This document shows positions 52,254 to 60,431 of a stretch of DNA of 64,000 nt, piece by piece. The translations under genes were made by a program, and so were the position numbers. How positions within the stretch are numbered: the first letter of the stretch is position 1; each line of letters begins with the position of its first letter. The stretch comes from an uncultured Acidobacteriia bacterium (GTDB lineage: Bacteria > Acidobacteriota > Terriglobia > Bryobacterales > Bryobacteraceae), in contig CAINNJ010000004.1 in NCBI GenBank assembly GCA_903851195.1, positions 124,001-188,000 on the forward strand. Reading direction: 5' to 3'. The notes under the pieces are model-generated. The model saw only the letters and a list, made by a program, of their open reading frames with translations. It did not search any database and was not told where the DNA came from.

Positions 52254-53288
52254 ATGGACACTGTCGAAGCGCTTCCCGGGCGCGGAAAAATACCGAAGTG
52301 GCTCGTGCCGGTGGTTGGCTACGGCATCGCTGCGATATCCCTCTTCTGGGTCTTCTCCCAGTTCCCCTTCGCGAAACTTGGCGAACACCTGCGCACCATG
52401 GACTGGACGTGGATCCTGGTGGCCGTGCTCGTCGAAGTGGGTGTTTACTTTATCGACGCCTGGCGGTGGATGGTGCTGCTCCGTCCGGTCGGGGCGCCGT
52501 CTTTCTCCTGTTGCCTCCAGGCTGTGTTCGTCGGACTGTTCGCCAATGACATCCTCCCGGCCCGCGCCGGCGAAGTGATCCGCTGTTTTCTTCTCTCTTA
52601 TAAAACGGACGTCCCCATTTCGATCGCGCTCACCTCCGATTTCATTCAGCGCATCATGGACGGCATCTGGATTGTGCTGATCTACCTCGTGATCACCTAC
52701 CAGATCTCCGCGCACGTGGCCATCAACCGCGTGATGTGGTTCTTCGGTGGCGGTGTGGCCGTGATTGCCGTGATCCTGCTGTGGATGCTGTTCCACCGGC
52801 AGCACGCCCACAGCTTCTTCCAGAACTCCAGCTGGGCCGTGCGTTTCGCGCACCTGCTCGACGAGATCCACCGGCTGGGACACTGGCGCGAACTGGGTCT
52901 CTGCATGGCGATCAGCGGTCTTTACTGGGCCGCCCAGATCTTCGCGATCTGGGCGATCGCCCGCGCGGACGCCTTCTACTTCGGAGGCGCGGAGATGGCG
53001 TTCCTGCTGGTCGTGAAGACGGTCGGCACGCTGATTCCGAATGCCCCCGCCAATGTCGGCGCGTACCAGGCCACGACGGTCTATGCGCTCGAACGGCTCT
53101 TCACGGAGCCCTCCGACGCGAAGATCCTCGCCCAGATCATGTTCGGCTTTCTGACGCTGCCGCTGGTGGCCGGAGGCGCCATCGCCATCGCGTTCGCCGG
53201 CTTCAACCTCAGCGACCTGCACCGTCACGCGCACGAGGCCCACCGGACCCAGAAATTGAAGAAGAATGAAGACTCTTCCGGAGTATGA
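52254..53288 (+). CDS. UPF0104 / flippase-like (YbhN, LPG synthase TM-type) membrane protein
   Basis: 344-aa membrane protein with about eight helices. Family blocks: WRWMVLLRPVGAPSFSCCLQAVFVGLFANDILPARAGEVIR region (about 60-100, with the conserved R-A-G-E-x-x-R) and LIPNAPANVGAYQATTVYAL (about 260-279). Homologues include the transmembrane half of lysylphosphatidylglycerol synthase and are thought to flip lipids; the aminoacyl transferase half is absent. Overlaps FmdE gene by 23 bp. Confidence 0.85.
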   Translation: MDTVEALPGRGKIPKWLVPVVGYGIAAISLFWVFSQFPFAKLGEHLRTMDWTWILVAVLVEVGVYFIDAWRWMVLLRPVGAPSFSCCLQAVFVGLFANDILPARAGEVIRCFLLSYKTDVPISIALTSDFIQRIMDGIWIVLIYLVITYQISAHVAINRVMWFFGGGVAVIAVILLWMLFHRQHAHSFFQNSSWAVRFAHLLDEIHRLGHWRELGLCMAISGLYWAAQIFAIWAIARADAFYFGGAEMAFLLVVKTVGTLIPNAPANVGAYQATTVYALERLFTEPSDAKILAQIMFGFLTLPLVAGGAIAIAFAGFNLSDLHRHAHEAHRTQKLKKNEDSSGV

Positions 53289-53847
53289 AGTCCTGGCCGC
53301 GCAGGCACACGGACATCTTTGTGCCGGCCAGATTCTGGGATTGCGGCTCGCGCTGCACGGTCTCGCGCTGCTGGGCATCGAGGATCCCGCCGGGGCGGAC
53401 CGGAAGCGGCTGGTCACCTTCGTGGAGATCGATCGGTGCGCCACCGATGCGATCACCGTGGTCACCGGATGCCGTCTGGGCAAACGCGCGCTGAAGTTCC
53501 GGGACTTCGGCAAAATGGCGGCGACTTTCTGTGATATCCAGTCCGGCCGCGCGGTGCGAGTCGCCGCGCTCGAATCTTCGAAGCAGCGCGCCAGAGAACT
53601 GCATCCCGAAATCGCGGACAAGAACCGGCAACAGATGGCCGCCTATCGCGAGATGCCGGTGGAAGACCTGTTCGCCACCCAATGGGTGAAGGTCGATCTC
53701 GGACCGGAAGAGTTTCCGGGCTATAAGGGCTCTCGCCGCGTCTGCGCGGTCTGCGGCGAAGGCATCAGCTTCGAACGCTTCACCGAGCGGGACGGGCGCA
53801 CTCTCTGTCTGGGCTGCGCGGGCGCCAACTACTACTCCGCGCTGTGA
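53266..53847 (+). CDS. FmdE family protein with C-terminal zinc finger
   Basis: 193-aa protein of the FmdE (formylmethanofuran dehydrogenase subunit E) family. Conserved blocks: AAQAHGHLCAGQILGLRLAL (about 11-30; HGHxCxG), FVEIDRCATDAITVVTGC (about 47-66) and GKRALKFRDFGKMA. The C-terminus adds a zinc finger with VCAVCG and LCLGCAG. Methanogen-type formylmethanofuran dehydrogenase is not otherwise evident here; bacterial FmdE proteins are linked to molybdenum/tungsten cofactor enzymes, but function is unproven. Overlaps neighbours on both sides (23 and 4 bp). Confidence 0.85.
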   Translation: MKTLPEYEVLAAQAHGHLCAGQILGLRLALHGLALLGIEDPAGADRKRLVTFVEIDRCATDAITVVTGCRLGKRALKFRDFGKMAATFCDIQSGRAVRVAALESSKQRARELHPEIADKNRQQMAAYREMPVEDLFATQWVKVDLGPEEFPGYKGSRRVCAVCGEGISFERFTERDGRTLCLGCAGANYYSAL

Positions 53848-54377
53848 TCCGCTGCCAGATCACAGACGGGACCGCGCACCTCAACGAAGAGGACTGGTTC
53901 GCGGGCCTCGCGCCCGATGTCGAATTCCTGCAGGTCCGCGAGAAGGGGCTGTCGGCCCGCGACCTCGGCCGCGTGGTGCGCCGCGCGCTGGCCGTTGGCC
54001 CGCGCATCCTGGTCAATGACCGGACCGACGTAGCCGTCGCCACAGGCGCCGCCGGGGTGCATCTGCGAGGCGACTCCATCCGGCCCTCGGAACTGCGGAA
54101 GATCGTGCCGGCGGGCTTCGTGATCACCGTGGCCTGTCACAGCGAGGCCGACTGTCTTGAATGCGCGGGAGCCGACTACGCGATCCTGTCCCCCGTCTTC
54201 TCTCCGCTCTCCAAGCAGGACACACGTCCGGCTCTGGGACTCGACACACTGCGGCGCATCGTCCGCGTATCGCCGGTGCCCGTGATCGCGCTGGGCGGCA
54301 TCACCGGGGGCACCGCCGCGGAGTGCATCGCGGCCGGCGCCGTCGGCGTAGCCGGGATTACGCTGTTCCGCAGGTGA
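53844..54377 (+). CDS. thiE: Thiamine phosphate synthase / TenI-family protein
   Basis: 177-aa TIM barrel of the ThiE/TenI superfamily. GTG 53844 overlaps the fmdE stop (GTGA). Blocks: EFLQVREKGLSARDL (about 27-41), LVNDRTDVAVATGAAGVHLR (about 55-74), VACHSEADCLECAGADYAI, FSPLSK and the phosphate loop VIALGGITGGTAAECIAAGA. At 177 aa it is shorter than typical ThiE (about 210), missing part of the N-terminal barrel strand, so ThiE versus TenI (thiazole tautomerase) remains open. Its end overlaps the convergent HDAC gene by 20 bp. Confidence 0.8.
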   Translation: MIRCQITDGTAHLNEEDWFAGLAPDVEFLQVREKGLSARDLGRVVRRALAVGPRILVNDRTDVAVATGAAGVHLRGDSIRPSELRKIVPAGFVITVACHSEADCLECAGADYAILSPVFSPLSKQDTRPALGLDTLRRIVRVSPVPVIALGGITGGTAAECIAAGAVGVAGITLFRR

Positions 54378-55296
54378 GCGCGCCCGCGTGCGCCGCTACG
54401 GCACGCGTTAATCCATCGAGGTTATAGCCGCCTTCCAGCACCGAAACCAGACGGCCTCCGGCGGATCGATCGGCGACCTCCAGCAGCATCTCCGTGAGTT
54501 CCGCGAAGTCCGCATCCGTCAGCCGGAAGTGCCCCAGAGGGTCACCCAGGCGGGAGTCGAAGCCCGCCGAAATCAAGACCATGTCCGGACGGAACTCGCG
54601 CATGGCGGGAAGCAGGCGATCGCGGAAGGCTCCGAGGATCTGCTCCCGTCCGGCGCCCGCCGGGAACGGACAGTTGAGCGTCGTTCCCTGCCCCGGCCCC
54701 GCGCCGGTTTCGTCCGGATCGCCCGTCCCCGGATACCAGGGCGACTGGTGCGTGCTGAAGAAGAACACGGAGGGGTCGGCATAGAACACGTCCTGCGTGC
54801 CGTTGCCGTGGTGCACGTCCCAATCGGCGATGAGCACCCTTTCGAGCCCGTATTTCTTCTGCGCATAGCGGGCCGCGATGGCGATGCTGTTGAACAGGCA
54901 GAAGCCCATGCCGCGGTCGGGCGTTGCGTGGTGGCCGGGCGGCCGCACGATACAGAAGGCGTTCTTTGCGTCCCTCGCCATCACGAGGTCCACGGCCTGC
55001 AGACAAACGCCCGTCGCATGCGTGGCGGCCTTGAAGGAACGCGGCGAGATGTCCGTGTCGCCGGTGCTCAATTGATCGCGCCCGCGTTCCACGTCCCGCT
55101 GGGCGCCCCGGATGTAGCCGGGCGTGTGGCACAGCGCCAGTTCGTCGAACGTCGCCGCGCGCGGCGCGGTGGCGGTCAACCCGTAAGCCGCCACGCCGCG
55201 CACGGCCGCGTCCCAGCGCGCGACCTGTTCGGGATGCCCGGCGCCGGTGTCGTGTTCTTTGGCGATGGGGTCCGCCAGAAAAGCCGTCCCGCTCAT
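54358..55296 (-). CDS. Histone deacetylase-family (HDAC/acetoin utilization-like) protein
   Basis: 312-aa zinc-dependent deacylase. ATG 55296 overlaps the stop of the winged-helix gene (ATGA). Catalytic blocks: RPPGHHATPDRGMGFCLFNS (about 131-150), IADWDVHHGNGTQDVFY (zinc Asp and His, about 168-184), and SAGFDSRLGDPLGHFRLT (second zinc Asp). Bacterial members deacylate polyamines or lysine side chains. Ends VSVLEGGYNLDGL, also conserved. Confidence 0.92.
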   Translation of the reverse strand: MSGTAFLADPIAKEHDTGAGHPEQVARWDAAVRGVAAYGLTATAPRAATFDELALCHTPGYIRGAQRDVERGRDQLSTGDTDISPRSFKAATHATGVCLQAVDLVMARDAKNAFCIVRPPGHHATPDRGMGFCLFNSIAIAARYAQKKYGLERVLIADWDVHHGNGTQDVFYADPSVFFFSTHQSPWYPGTGDPDETGAGPGQGTTLNCPFPAGAGREQILGAFRDRLLPAMREFRPDMVLISAGFDSRLGDPLGHFRLTDADFAELTEMLLEVADRSAGGRLVSVLEGGYNLDGLTRAVAAHAGALTCGTA

Positions 55297-56462
55297 GCGG
55301 ACGCCGCCTTGCGCAGGGCCTCGATCTTCGGGGCGCGCGATTTCGGGCTGTCGAGACTGAAGGAGCGGGCATCGCCCAGATCCTCGCGCACGAACGCCTC
55401 CGTCTTCGCTACCGCCGCGTCCAGATCGGCGTTGCGCGGAAGGAAGGCCGCCCAGGCGATCGACTCGCGCGACGTGTCGTACTCCCAGAAGCCCACCAGG
55501 CGGCCGCGGTCCACAATGGCGTGGTGCGGGAGGTCCGTCAGACCGCTGGCCGCGACGAGGTCGCGCGACTGGTCTTCTTCCGCCAGCAGACTCTTCGCGT
55601 TCCGCCGCAGCGCAGCGAGGCCGTCCAGACTGCTGACGAGCACATAGCACGGGTCCGAGGGAACGCGGAACGCTTCGAACGATTCGCGATCTTCCGGAAG
55701 CATCAGATACTCGCCGACCACGCACAGGCCCAGCGGTTCGGCGGCGGCTTTTGCCGCTTTCCCGCTTAGGCCGGAGAACCACTGGAACTCGGCGAGAGAC
55801 GCGGCACCGGTCCAGCGGAAGAAGTGGCGGGCGAGTTCGGTGAATGACTCTTCGACGCTGCATTTCCAGCCGGTCAGCGGATTCGGTTTCCAGAGGGCGT
55901 ACTTGTACCGTTGCTGGTCGAGGCGACCACCGGTGGGAATCCGGCGGATCTCGCCATCGGACTGCATCGGTCCGAGCGCGAGGGGCAGCGTGGTGGTCAT
56001 GCCCTTCTTGACGCCTTCCGGTCCCAGGCTTCGCGCCGCGCCGCCCACGGCGGATCGCAGCCCTTCGGGATCGAGCGGGCCGCCTTGCAGAGCCTTCGCC
56101 ACGGCGGCGCGCAACGTGGCCACTTCGGCATCCGTGACACCCAGCTTCCGGGCGACCTTCATCTCGGCATCCGTGAAGGACTGCCCCACGTGCAGGCCGA
56201 GTGCATAGTCCGACGCGGGAAGGACATAGGTGCAGCCGCGGGCGCTCGGGAGTTCGTGGATCTCCAGCTTCTCCAAAGCCGCGTCGGTGTCCGCGCGCCG
56301 CAATCCGGCCCGTGAGAACAGGGTCAGATAAGGGCCGACGCCGGCGACGGACCGCGCCCAGCCGGCGGCGTCCAGAACCCCGGCGGCGGACTTGCCGGCC
56401 AGGCGGCCGTCGAGGCCCTGCCGGTGCGACCACCAGGCCCGCAATTTTGCGTCGATGCTCAT
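55293..56462 (-). CDS. Winged-helix DNA-binding / AlkZ-like glycosylase-family protein
   Basis: 389-aa member of the HTH_42 (winged helix DNA-binding, COG3214) family, which includes the interstrand-crosslink DNA glycosylase AlkZ. It begins with AWWSHRQGLDGR, the family's first block, continues with SARGCTYVLPASDYAL and RWTGAASLAEFQWFSGLSGKA (winged-helix part), and ends near VDRGRLVGFWEYDTSRESI. I could not confirm the AlkZ QxQ catalytic residues. Start overlaps the lipase stop by 4 bp; part of the long minus-strand operon. Confidence 0.8.
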   Translation of the reverse strand: MSIDAKLRAWWSHRQGLDGRLAGKSAAGVLDAAGWARSVAGVGPYLTLFSRAGLRRADTDAALEKLEIHELPSARGCTYVLPASDYALGLHVGQSFTDAEMKVARKLGVTDAEVATLRAAVAKALQGGPLDPEGLRSAVGGAARSLGPEGVKKGMTTTLPLALGPMQSDGEIRRIPTGGRLDQQRYKYALWKPNPLTGWKCSVEESFTELARHFFRWTGAASLAEFQWFSGLSGKAAKAAAEPLGLCVVGEYLMLPEDRESFEAFRVPSDPCYVLVSSLDGLAALRRNAKSLLAEEDQSRDLVAASGLTDLPHHAIVDRGRLVGFWEYDTSRESIAWAAFLPRNADLDAAVAKTEAFVREDLGDARSFSLDSPKSRAPKIEALRKAASA

Positions 56463-58273
56463 TGGATGGCCAGATAAGCCGTGCTCGACGGCCTTCCTCC
56501 CGAGGTGACGACGACCGGTACCGCCGTACCGGTGACGCCGGCCGGAATCTGAAAGTTGATCTGATCGAGGCCAGCCAGACCCGGCGTGCGCCCGGCGTAG
56601 GTTACGGTGACGCTCTGTCCGCCGAGCGTGACCGCCGGCTGGACGGTGGCGTAATCCAGACCGTTGGTGGCGGTGGTGGCGCCGAGGCCCGTCAGATAGA
56701 CCGAGACGAAGTCGCCGGCATGCAGCGGCGCGGAGGCTGTCACGACTTTCCCCGTGGTGGCATTGACGGCAGCCGAAGAGCTCGCCGCGTCGAGCAGGAA
56801 GAGACTCGGCACCGCCGGCGCGACCCGGACGTTCACGGTGTTCTGCCCGTTGATGGTCTTCACGGTCAGTTGCGTGAGGCCCGCCGCGACGGCCGGATAG
56901 ATGAAATTGATCTGTCCGGGACTAATGTATTGCAACGGAGCGGGCGTGCCGTTGACCAGCACCTGCACGTCGGCGATCTGCGTCGGGTAAGGCACGCCCG
57001 AAGTCGCCGGGGCGGTGGCCAGATTCGCGCCGTAGATGGAGACGTACGCGCCGGGCGCCACATCGTAGGGGAACGGCGCAGGGCCAGCCGCCGGCACCAC
57101 GCCCTTCGCGAAGATCACCGGACCGGGCTTCACGAACGCCGCCGTCACCGTGCCCGCCGGGAGCTTGAAGTTGTAGGTCTGCGAAGAGCCGGTCATCGGA
57201 TTCAGCTGAATATCGGTGGGGGTATTCGCGGTCAGCAGTTCCGAGTAAACGATGCTGCCGGAATTGGCCGAAAGGGTGGAGCCCGCTACGGTGCCGTTGA
57301 CGACCGGCAGGGCCTGATCGCTCTTGTCGCGCAACTGCAGCGCCACGCCGGCGCGCGTGGAGGCCAGCGGATCGGCTTCCGCCGCCGTTCCCACACTCTT
57401 CCAGGCGTTGGTGCCGGTCAGGAAGGAAACCAAAATCTGGCCCACCAGATTCGCCGGATCCGTGCTGAGGATATTCAGCACCGGCGTGCCGGATTTGCAG
57501 ACGCCGAAAAGAGTCAGGAGTGAGTTCGCGGTGTGGCAGTACGGCACGACGCGCGTGAAGCCCGACCGCGAGAAGCCCAACGAGGAACTGGTCAGCGTCA
57601 CAATACCGTCGTCGAAGCCGGACAGGCTGGATTCGACGCCGGTGCCGCCGCTGCCGCTCACCGCGATGGCGGAGATGCCCCGCAGATCGTCGGTGCCCTG
57701 ATTCCACTGGCTCAGGTCGAAGAGAAACTGGCTGCCCAGCGCCATTTCCGTGGTCTGTTTGTCGCCGCCCAGAAAGCCCAACTGCGAGATCACCGCGGAC
57801 CCGAAATTCGGGGTTCCGAGGAGTACCGCCCGCCGGACGGGCACGGTGGCCGGAGGGTTGTAGGTGGCCGGAGTCTTGTCCTGCTTGCCCGCCAGATACG
57901 ACCGGAGAATCAGTCCGCCCATGCTGTGCGCGACGACGTCCACCTGAGTCACGGGCGTGCCATCCGTGTATTTCAGTCCCGCCAGATAGTTCCCGAAGGC
58001 GACACCCAGCGCCTCGATATTCGGATTGCCGGAGACGGAGCAGTTGTCGAAGTAGAGCGTCACGATGGAACTGCTCTGGAGCAGCTTATCGGCGGCGCCG
58101 AAGTTCGAGGCGAAACCGGTGTCGCCGACACAGCCCGACTGGTAACCGTTCAGAAAGACGGCCGGAGGGTTCGGGCCTTTCGGAACGGGCTGTCCGGAAG
58201 GGATGAGCTGCGCCACCATGAGGCCGGGCAGCAGGGAGAGGAGAGCGAGACGCATTGCTTTCATGGTATGCAA
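56459..58273 (-). CDS. Exported lipase/esterase-like protein with TIGR03437-type C-terminal domains
   Basis: 604-aa secreted protein. TTG 58273 is used as start because GAGG lies 5 nt before it (ATG at 58264 and 58255 also possible); signal peptide LALLSLLPGLMVAQ. An alpha/beta hydrolase domain (about 35-300) has the nucleophile elbow VVAHSMGGLILRSYL. The C-terminal half holds the acidobacterial TIGR03437-type (Solibacter C-terminal) module: VAPGAYVSIYGANLA, LQYISPGQINFIYP and GLDQINFQIPAGVTG. The module is common in secreted proteins of this phylum. Directly abuts the DDAH stop. Confidence 0.85.
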   Translation of the reverse strand: MHTMKAMRLALLSLLPGLMVAQLIPSGQPVPKGPNPPAVFLNGYQSGCVGDTGFASNFGAADKLLQSSSIVTLYFDNCSVSGNPNIEALGVAFGNYLAGLKYTDGTPVTQVDVVAHSMGGLILRSYLAGKQDKTPATYNPPATVPVRRAVLLGTPNFGSAVISQLGFLGGDKQTTEMALGSQFLFDLSQWNQGTDDLRGISAIAVSGSGGTGVESSLSGFDDGIVTLTSSSLGFSRSGFTRVVPYCHTANSLLTLFGVCKSGTPVLNILSTDPANLVGQILVSFLTGTNAWKSVGTAAEADPLASTRAGVALQLRDKSDQALPVVNGTVAGSTLSANSGSIVYSELLTANTPTDIQLNPMTGSSQTYNFKLPAGTVTAAFVKPGPVIFAKGVVPAAGPAPFPYDVAPGAYVSIYGANLATAPATSGVPYPTQIADVQVLVNGTPAPLQYISPGQINFIYPAVAAGLTQLTVKTINGQNTVNVRVAPAVPSLFLLDAASSSAAVNATTGKVVTASAPLHAGDFVSVYLTGLGATTATNGLDYATVQPAVTLGGQSVTVTYAGRTPGLAGLDQINFQIPAGVTGTAVPVVVTSGGRPSSTAYLAIQ

Positions 58274-59038
58274 TCAGACCTCGAAAAGGAGGCTGGAACA
58301 GGTGACTCCAGACTCCGCCTTCAGCAGTTCGGTGACATCCACTACGGCTACCCGGAATCCGGCGTTCCGCAGCAGTTCGGCCGTCGCCGGGAACGCGGAC
58401 GGTAGCAGCACGGTTTCGCCGACACGCAGCGCATTCGCCGCGCCGGGTTCGTCCGGCGCCACTTCGAGGAAACGGTATGCGGCGAGCGGCGCGGCGTCCA
58501 GGAACGCGCGGTGGCCCAGCACACAGGCGTCGCCAATAAACGTGCAGGCGGACTTCAGGTGCAGGCAGTCGCGCAGTTCGACGGGGACCACTCGGTAGCC
58601 GAAGTGGCGGACGCAGTCGGCCAGTTCGGCGATTCCCGCGGCGTCGGTGCGGGCGGAGAGTCCGACGTAGAGATCGCGGCTAATCCGCATGACGTCGCCG
58701 CCTTCGAGGCGCGCGGGGTCGCGCATCCACACGACGGGCCGAAACTCCGCGAGGGCACCGGCCAGGCTCTCGCGCTCTCCCCGGCGGCTTTCACAGCCCA
58801 TCGGGGTGATCACGGCAACCTCGTCAAGCACAAGGGCCGGATCTTCCACGAAAACGGCGTCGGGGTGCTCTTCGAGCGCGGGGAGCGAGATCACCCGGGC
58901 GCCGAGGTCTTCGAGACAGCGCTCATAGTTGTGGTGCTGCGCGATGGCGAGGTCGATATCGATGGGCTCGCGCCGGAGCCAGGTCAGTTCACAGTTCCCG
59001 AGCGAACGGCTGACCTCTCGCGTGATGGCGGTGAGCAT
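58274..59038 (-). CDS. Dimethylarginine dimethylaminohydrolase / arginine deiminase-fold amidinotransferase
   Basis: 254-aa protein of the DDAH/guanidino-modifying superfamily. Start overlaps the POTRA gene stop by 1 nt (TAATG). Blocks: FVEDPALVLDEVAVIT (about 69-84), ARLEGGDVMRISRDLYVGLSART (about 113-135), HLKSACTFIGDACVL (catalytic His side) and the nucleophile Cys near the C-terminus in SGVTCSSLLFE. Hydrolyses methylated arginines or related guanidino compounds to citrulline. Confidence 0.9.
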   Translation of the reverse strand: MLTAITREVSRSLGNCELTWLRREPIDIDLAIAQHHNYERCLEDLGARVISLPALEEHPDAVFVEDPALVLDEVAVITPMGCESRRGERESLAGALAEFRPVVWMRDPARLEGGDVMRISRDLYVGLSARTDAAGIAELADCVRHFGYRVVPVELRDCLHLKSACTFIGDACVLGHRAFLDAAPLAAYRFLEVAPDEPGAANALRVGETVLLPSAFPATAELLRNAGFRVAVVDVTELLKAESGVTCSSLLFEV

Positions 59039-60360
59039 TACGGTTGCGGCTGCCCCGGAATTTCGCCGGGCTGCGGCACTTTCTTTTTCTTCGCGTCCGG
59101 GTTGTAGCGGAAATACAGGGTGACGTTCACGACGTGGGTCTCGGCATTGATTTCCGGCTCGGCTCTGGTTTCGCCGAGGTTATCGAACCAGCCCTGCTCG
59201 GCGACCTGCTTCAGGAAGTAATCCGGATACTCGGCCGGATACGGCTCGCCGGTCTTCACGACCCAGGCTTTGTTCACGGCGGCCACGCCATCGAGGCCGA
59301 GGCCTTTCACTTCGAGTTTGCCGAACATGTACTGCGTGCCGGGGTTCGGCACGAAGAAGGCATCCACGGTCTTGGTTTCGTCGTTGATGTCGCGATCCAC
59401 GGAGACATCGGCATCGAGATAGCCTTCGTGCCGCATGTCGTCTTTGATGCGGATGGCGGCCTGGCGAAGCTGATCGAAATCGACGATGGCCATTTTCGGG
59501 ACCTTCGCGACGCGGAGGATATGTTTGCTTTCGTCTTCGCGGGGGCCGCGCACGGTGACGGTGCCCATTTTGTACTGCGGGCCTTCCTCGATGGGGACGT
59601 GAACGTCGATGCCCTTCACGGTGGTGGATGGGGTGGTGGTCAGCCTGCCGAATTTCACGCGCATGTAGCCGTCTTTTTCGTAACGCGGCTTGAGCTGGTT
59701 TTCGAGCAGAAGGCGGAAATTGGTTTCGGTATAAGGCTGCCCGAAGGCGACGGCGGCGATGGCGTTCTGGAGGTCGGTATCGCGGATGGCCTTGTTGCCT
59801 TCGAAACTCACGAGCGCGACGTTGGGAAGGCCGGCGGCGGGCATGAACTGCGCTTCGTATTTCTGCTCCCCGATGAGCACGACTTTGGCGCCGACTTTGC
59901 CGGGTTTTCCTTTGGAGGCGAGGAAGTCCTCGATTTCGCGGGAAGTCCGGTCGAGCACCTGTTGCGTGCCCGGGATTTTGCCGGTAAAGAGGGGATCTTT
60001 CGCGTTCAGCCAGGCGACGACTTCGGCCGCGGTGACGCCGAGGGCTTCCATCCGGAGAGGATAGAGCGGCTGCATTTCCTGCACTTCAAAGGTGACGCTG
60101 TAGCCGGAGCCCTGCTCGGCGGCTTTGAAGCGGTAGGCGACGGTTTCGAAGTAGCCGCTGGTCAGGAGGCGGTCGCGGGCTGCATCGAAAACGGCCGTGT
60201 CACCGGGCTGGCCCGTTTTCAGGCCGGACGCGGCTGCGATGCCGGCCACGGAGAGGATCCGGTTGCCTTCCACGTGGATCGATTCGACGGGAAATTGCCG
60301 GACGCTTTGCGCCGGAACCATGGCGGACGCGAGCAGAAAGAGCCAGAGCGGGCGCGCCAT
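59038..60360 (-). CDS. POTRA-domain outer-membrane assembly-type protein, no barrel
   Basis: 440-aa exported protein. Start ATG 60360 (AGGGA just before) gives a signal peptide MARPLWLFLLASAMVPAQ; the open frame extends 37 codons more. It has several POTRA-like repeats: FPVESIHVEGNRILSVAGIA (about 20-40), VALVSFEGNKAIRDTDLQNA (mid), GPQYKMGTVTVRGPREDE and TQYMFGKLEVKGLGLDGVA. BamA would continue into a beta-barrel domain of about 400 residues, but this protein stops after the last repeat and a Pro/Lys-rich end. It may be a periplasmic BamA/TamA partner. Followed by DDAH with a 1-nt overlap. Confidence 0.82.
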   Translation of the reverse strand: MARPLWLFLLASAMVPAQSVRQFPVESIHVEGNRILSVAGIAAASGLKTGQPGDTAVFDAARDRLLTSGYFETVAYRFKAAEQGSGYSVTFEVQEMQPLYPLRMEALGVTAAEVVAWLNAKDPLFTGKIPGTQQVLDRTSREIEDFLASKGKPGKVGAKVVLIGEQKYEAQFMPAAGLPNVALVSFEGNKAIRDTDLQNAIAAVAFGQPYTETNFRLLLENQLKPRYEKDGYMRVKFGRLTTTPSTTVKGIDVHVPIEEGPQYKMGTVTVRGPREDESKHILRVAKVPKMAIVDFDQLRQAAIRIKDDMRHEGYLDADVSVDRDINDETKTVDAFFVPNPGTQYMFGKLEVKGLGLDGVAAVNKAWVVKTGEPYPAEYPDYFLKQVAEQGWFDNLGETRAEPEINAETHVVNVTLYFRYNPDAKKKKVPQPGEIPGQPQP

Positions 60361-60431
60361 TTTCCCTAATGGTAGCACCGCCGGAAGGAGACCTCGCACG
60401 GGTTCAGGAACGCGGGCAGCAGCTTTTGGTT

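Noticed and set aside
55297-56433. Minus-strand open frame joined to the N-terminus of HDAC
   Set aside because: It is another frame of the winged-helix gene; HDAC starts at 55296 with an ATGA overlap.
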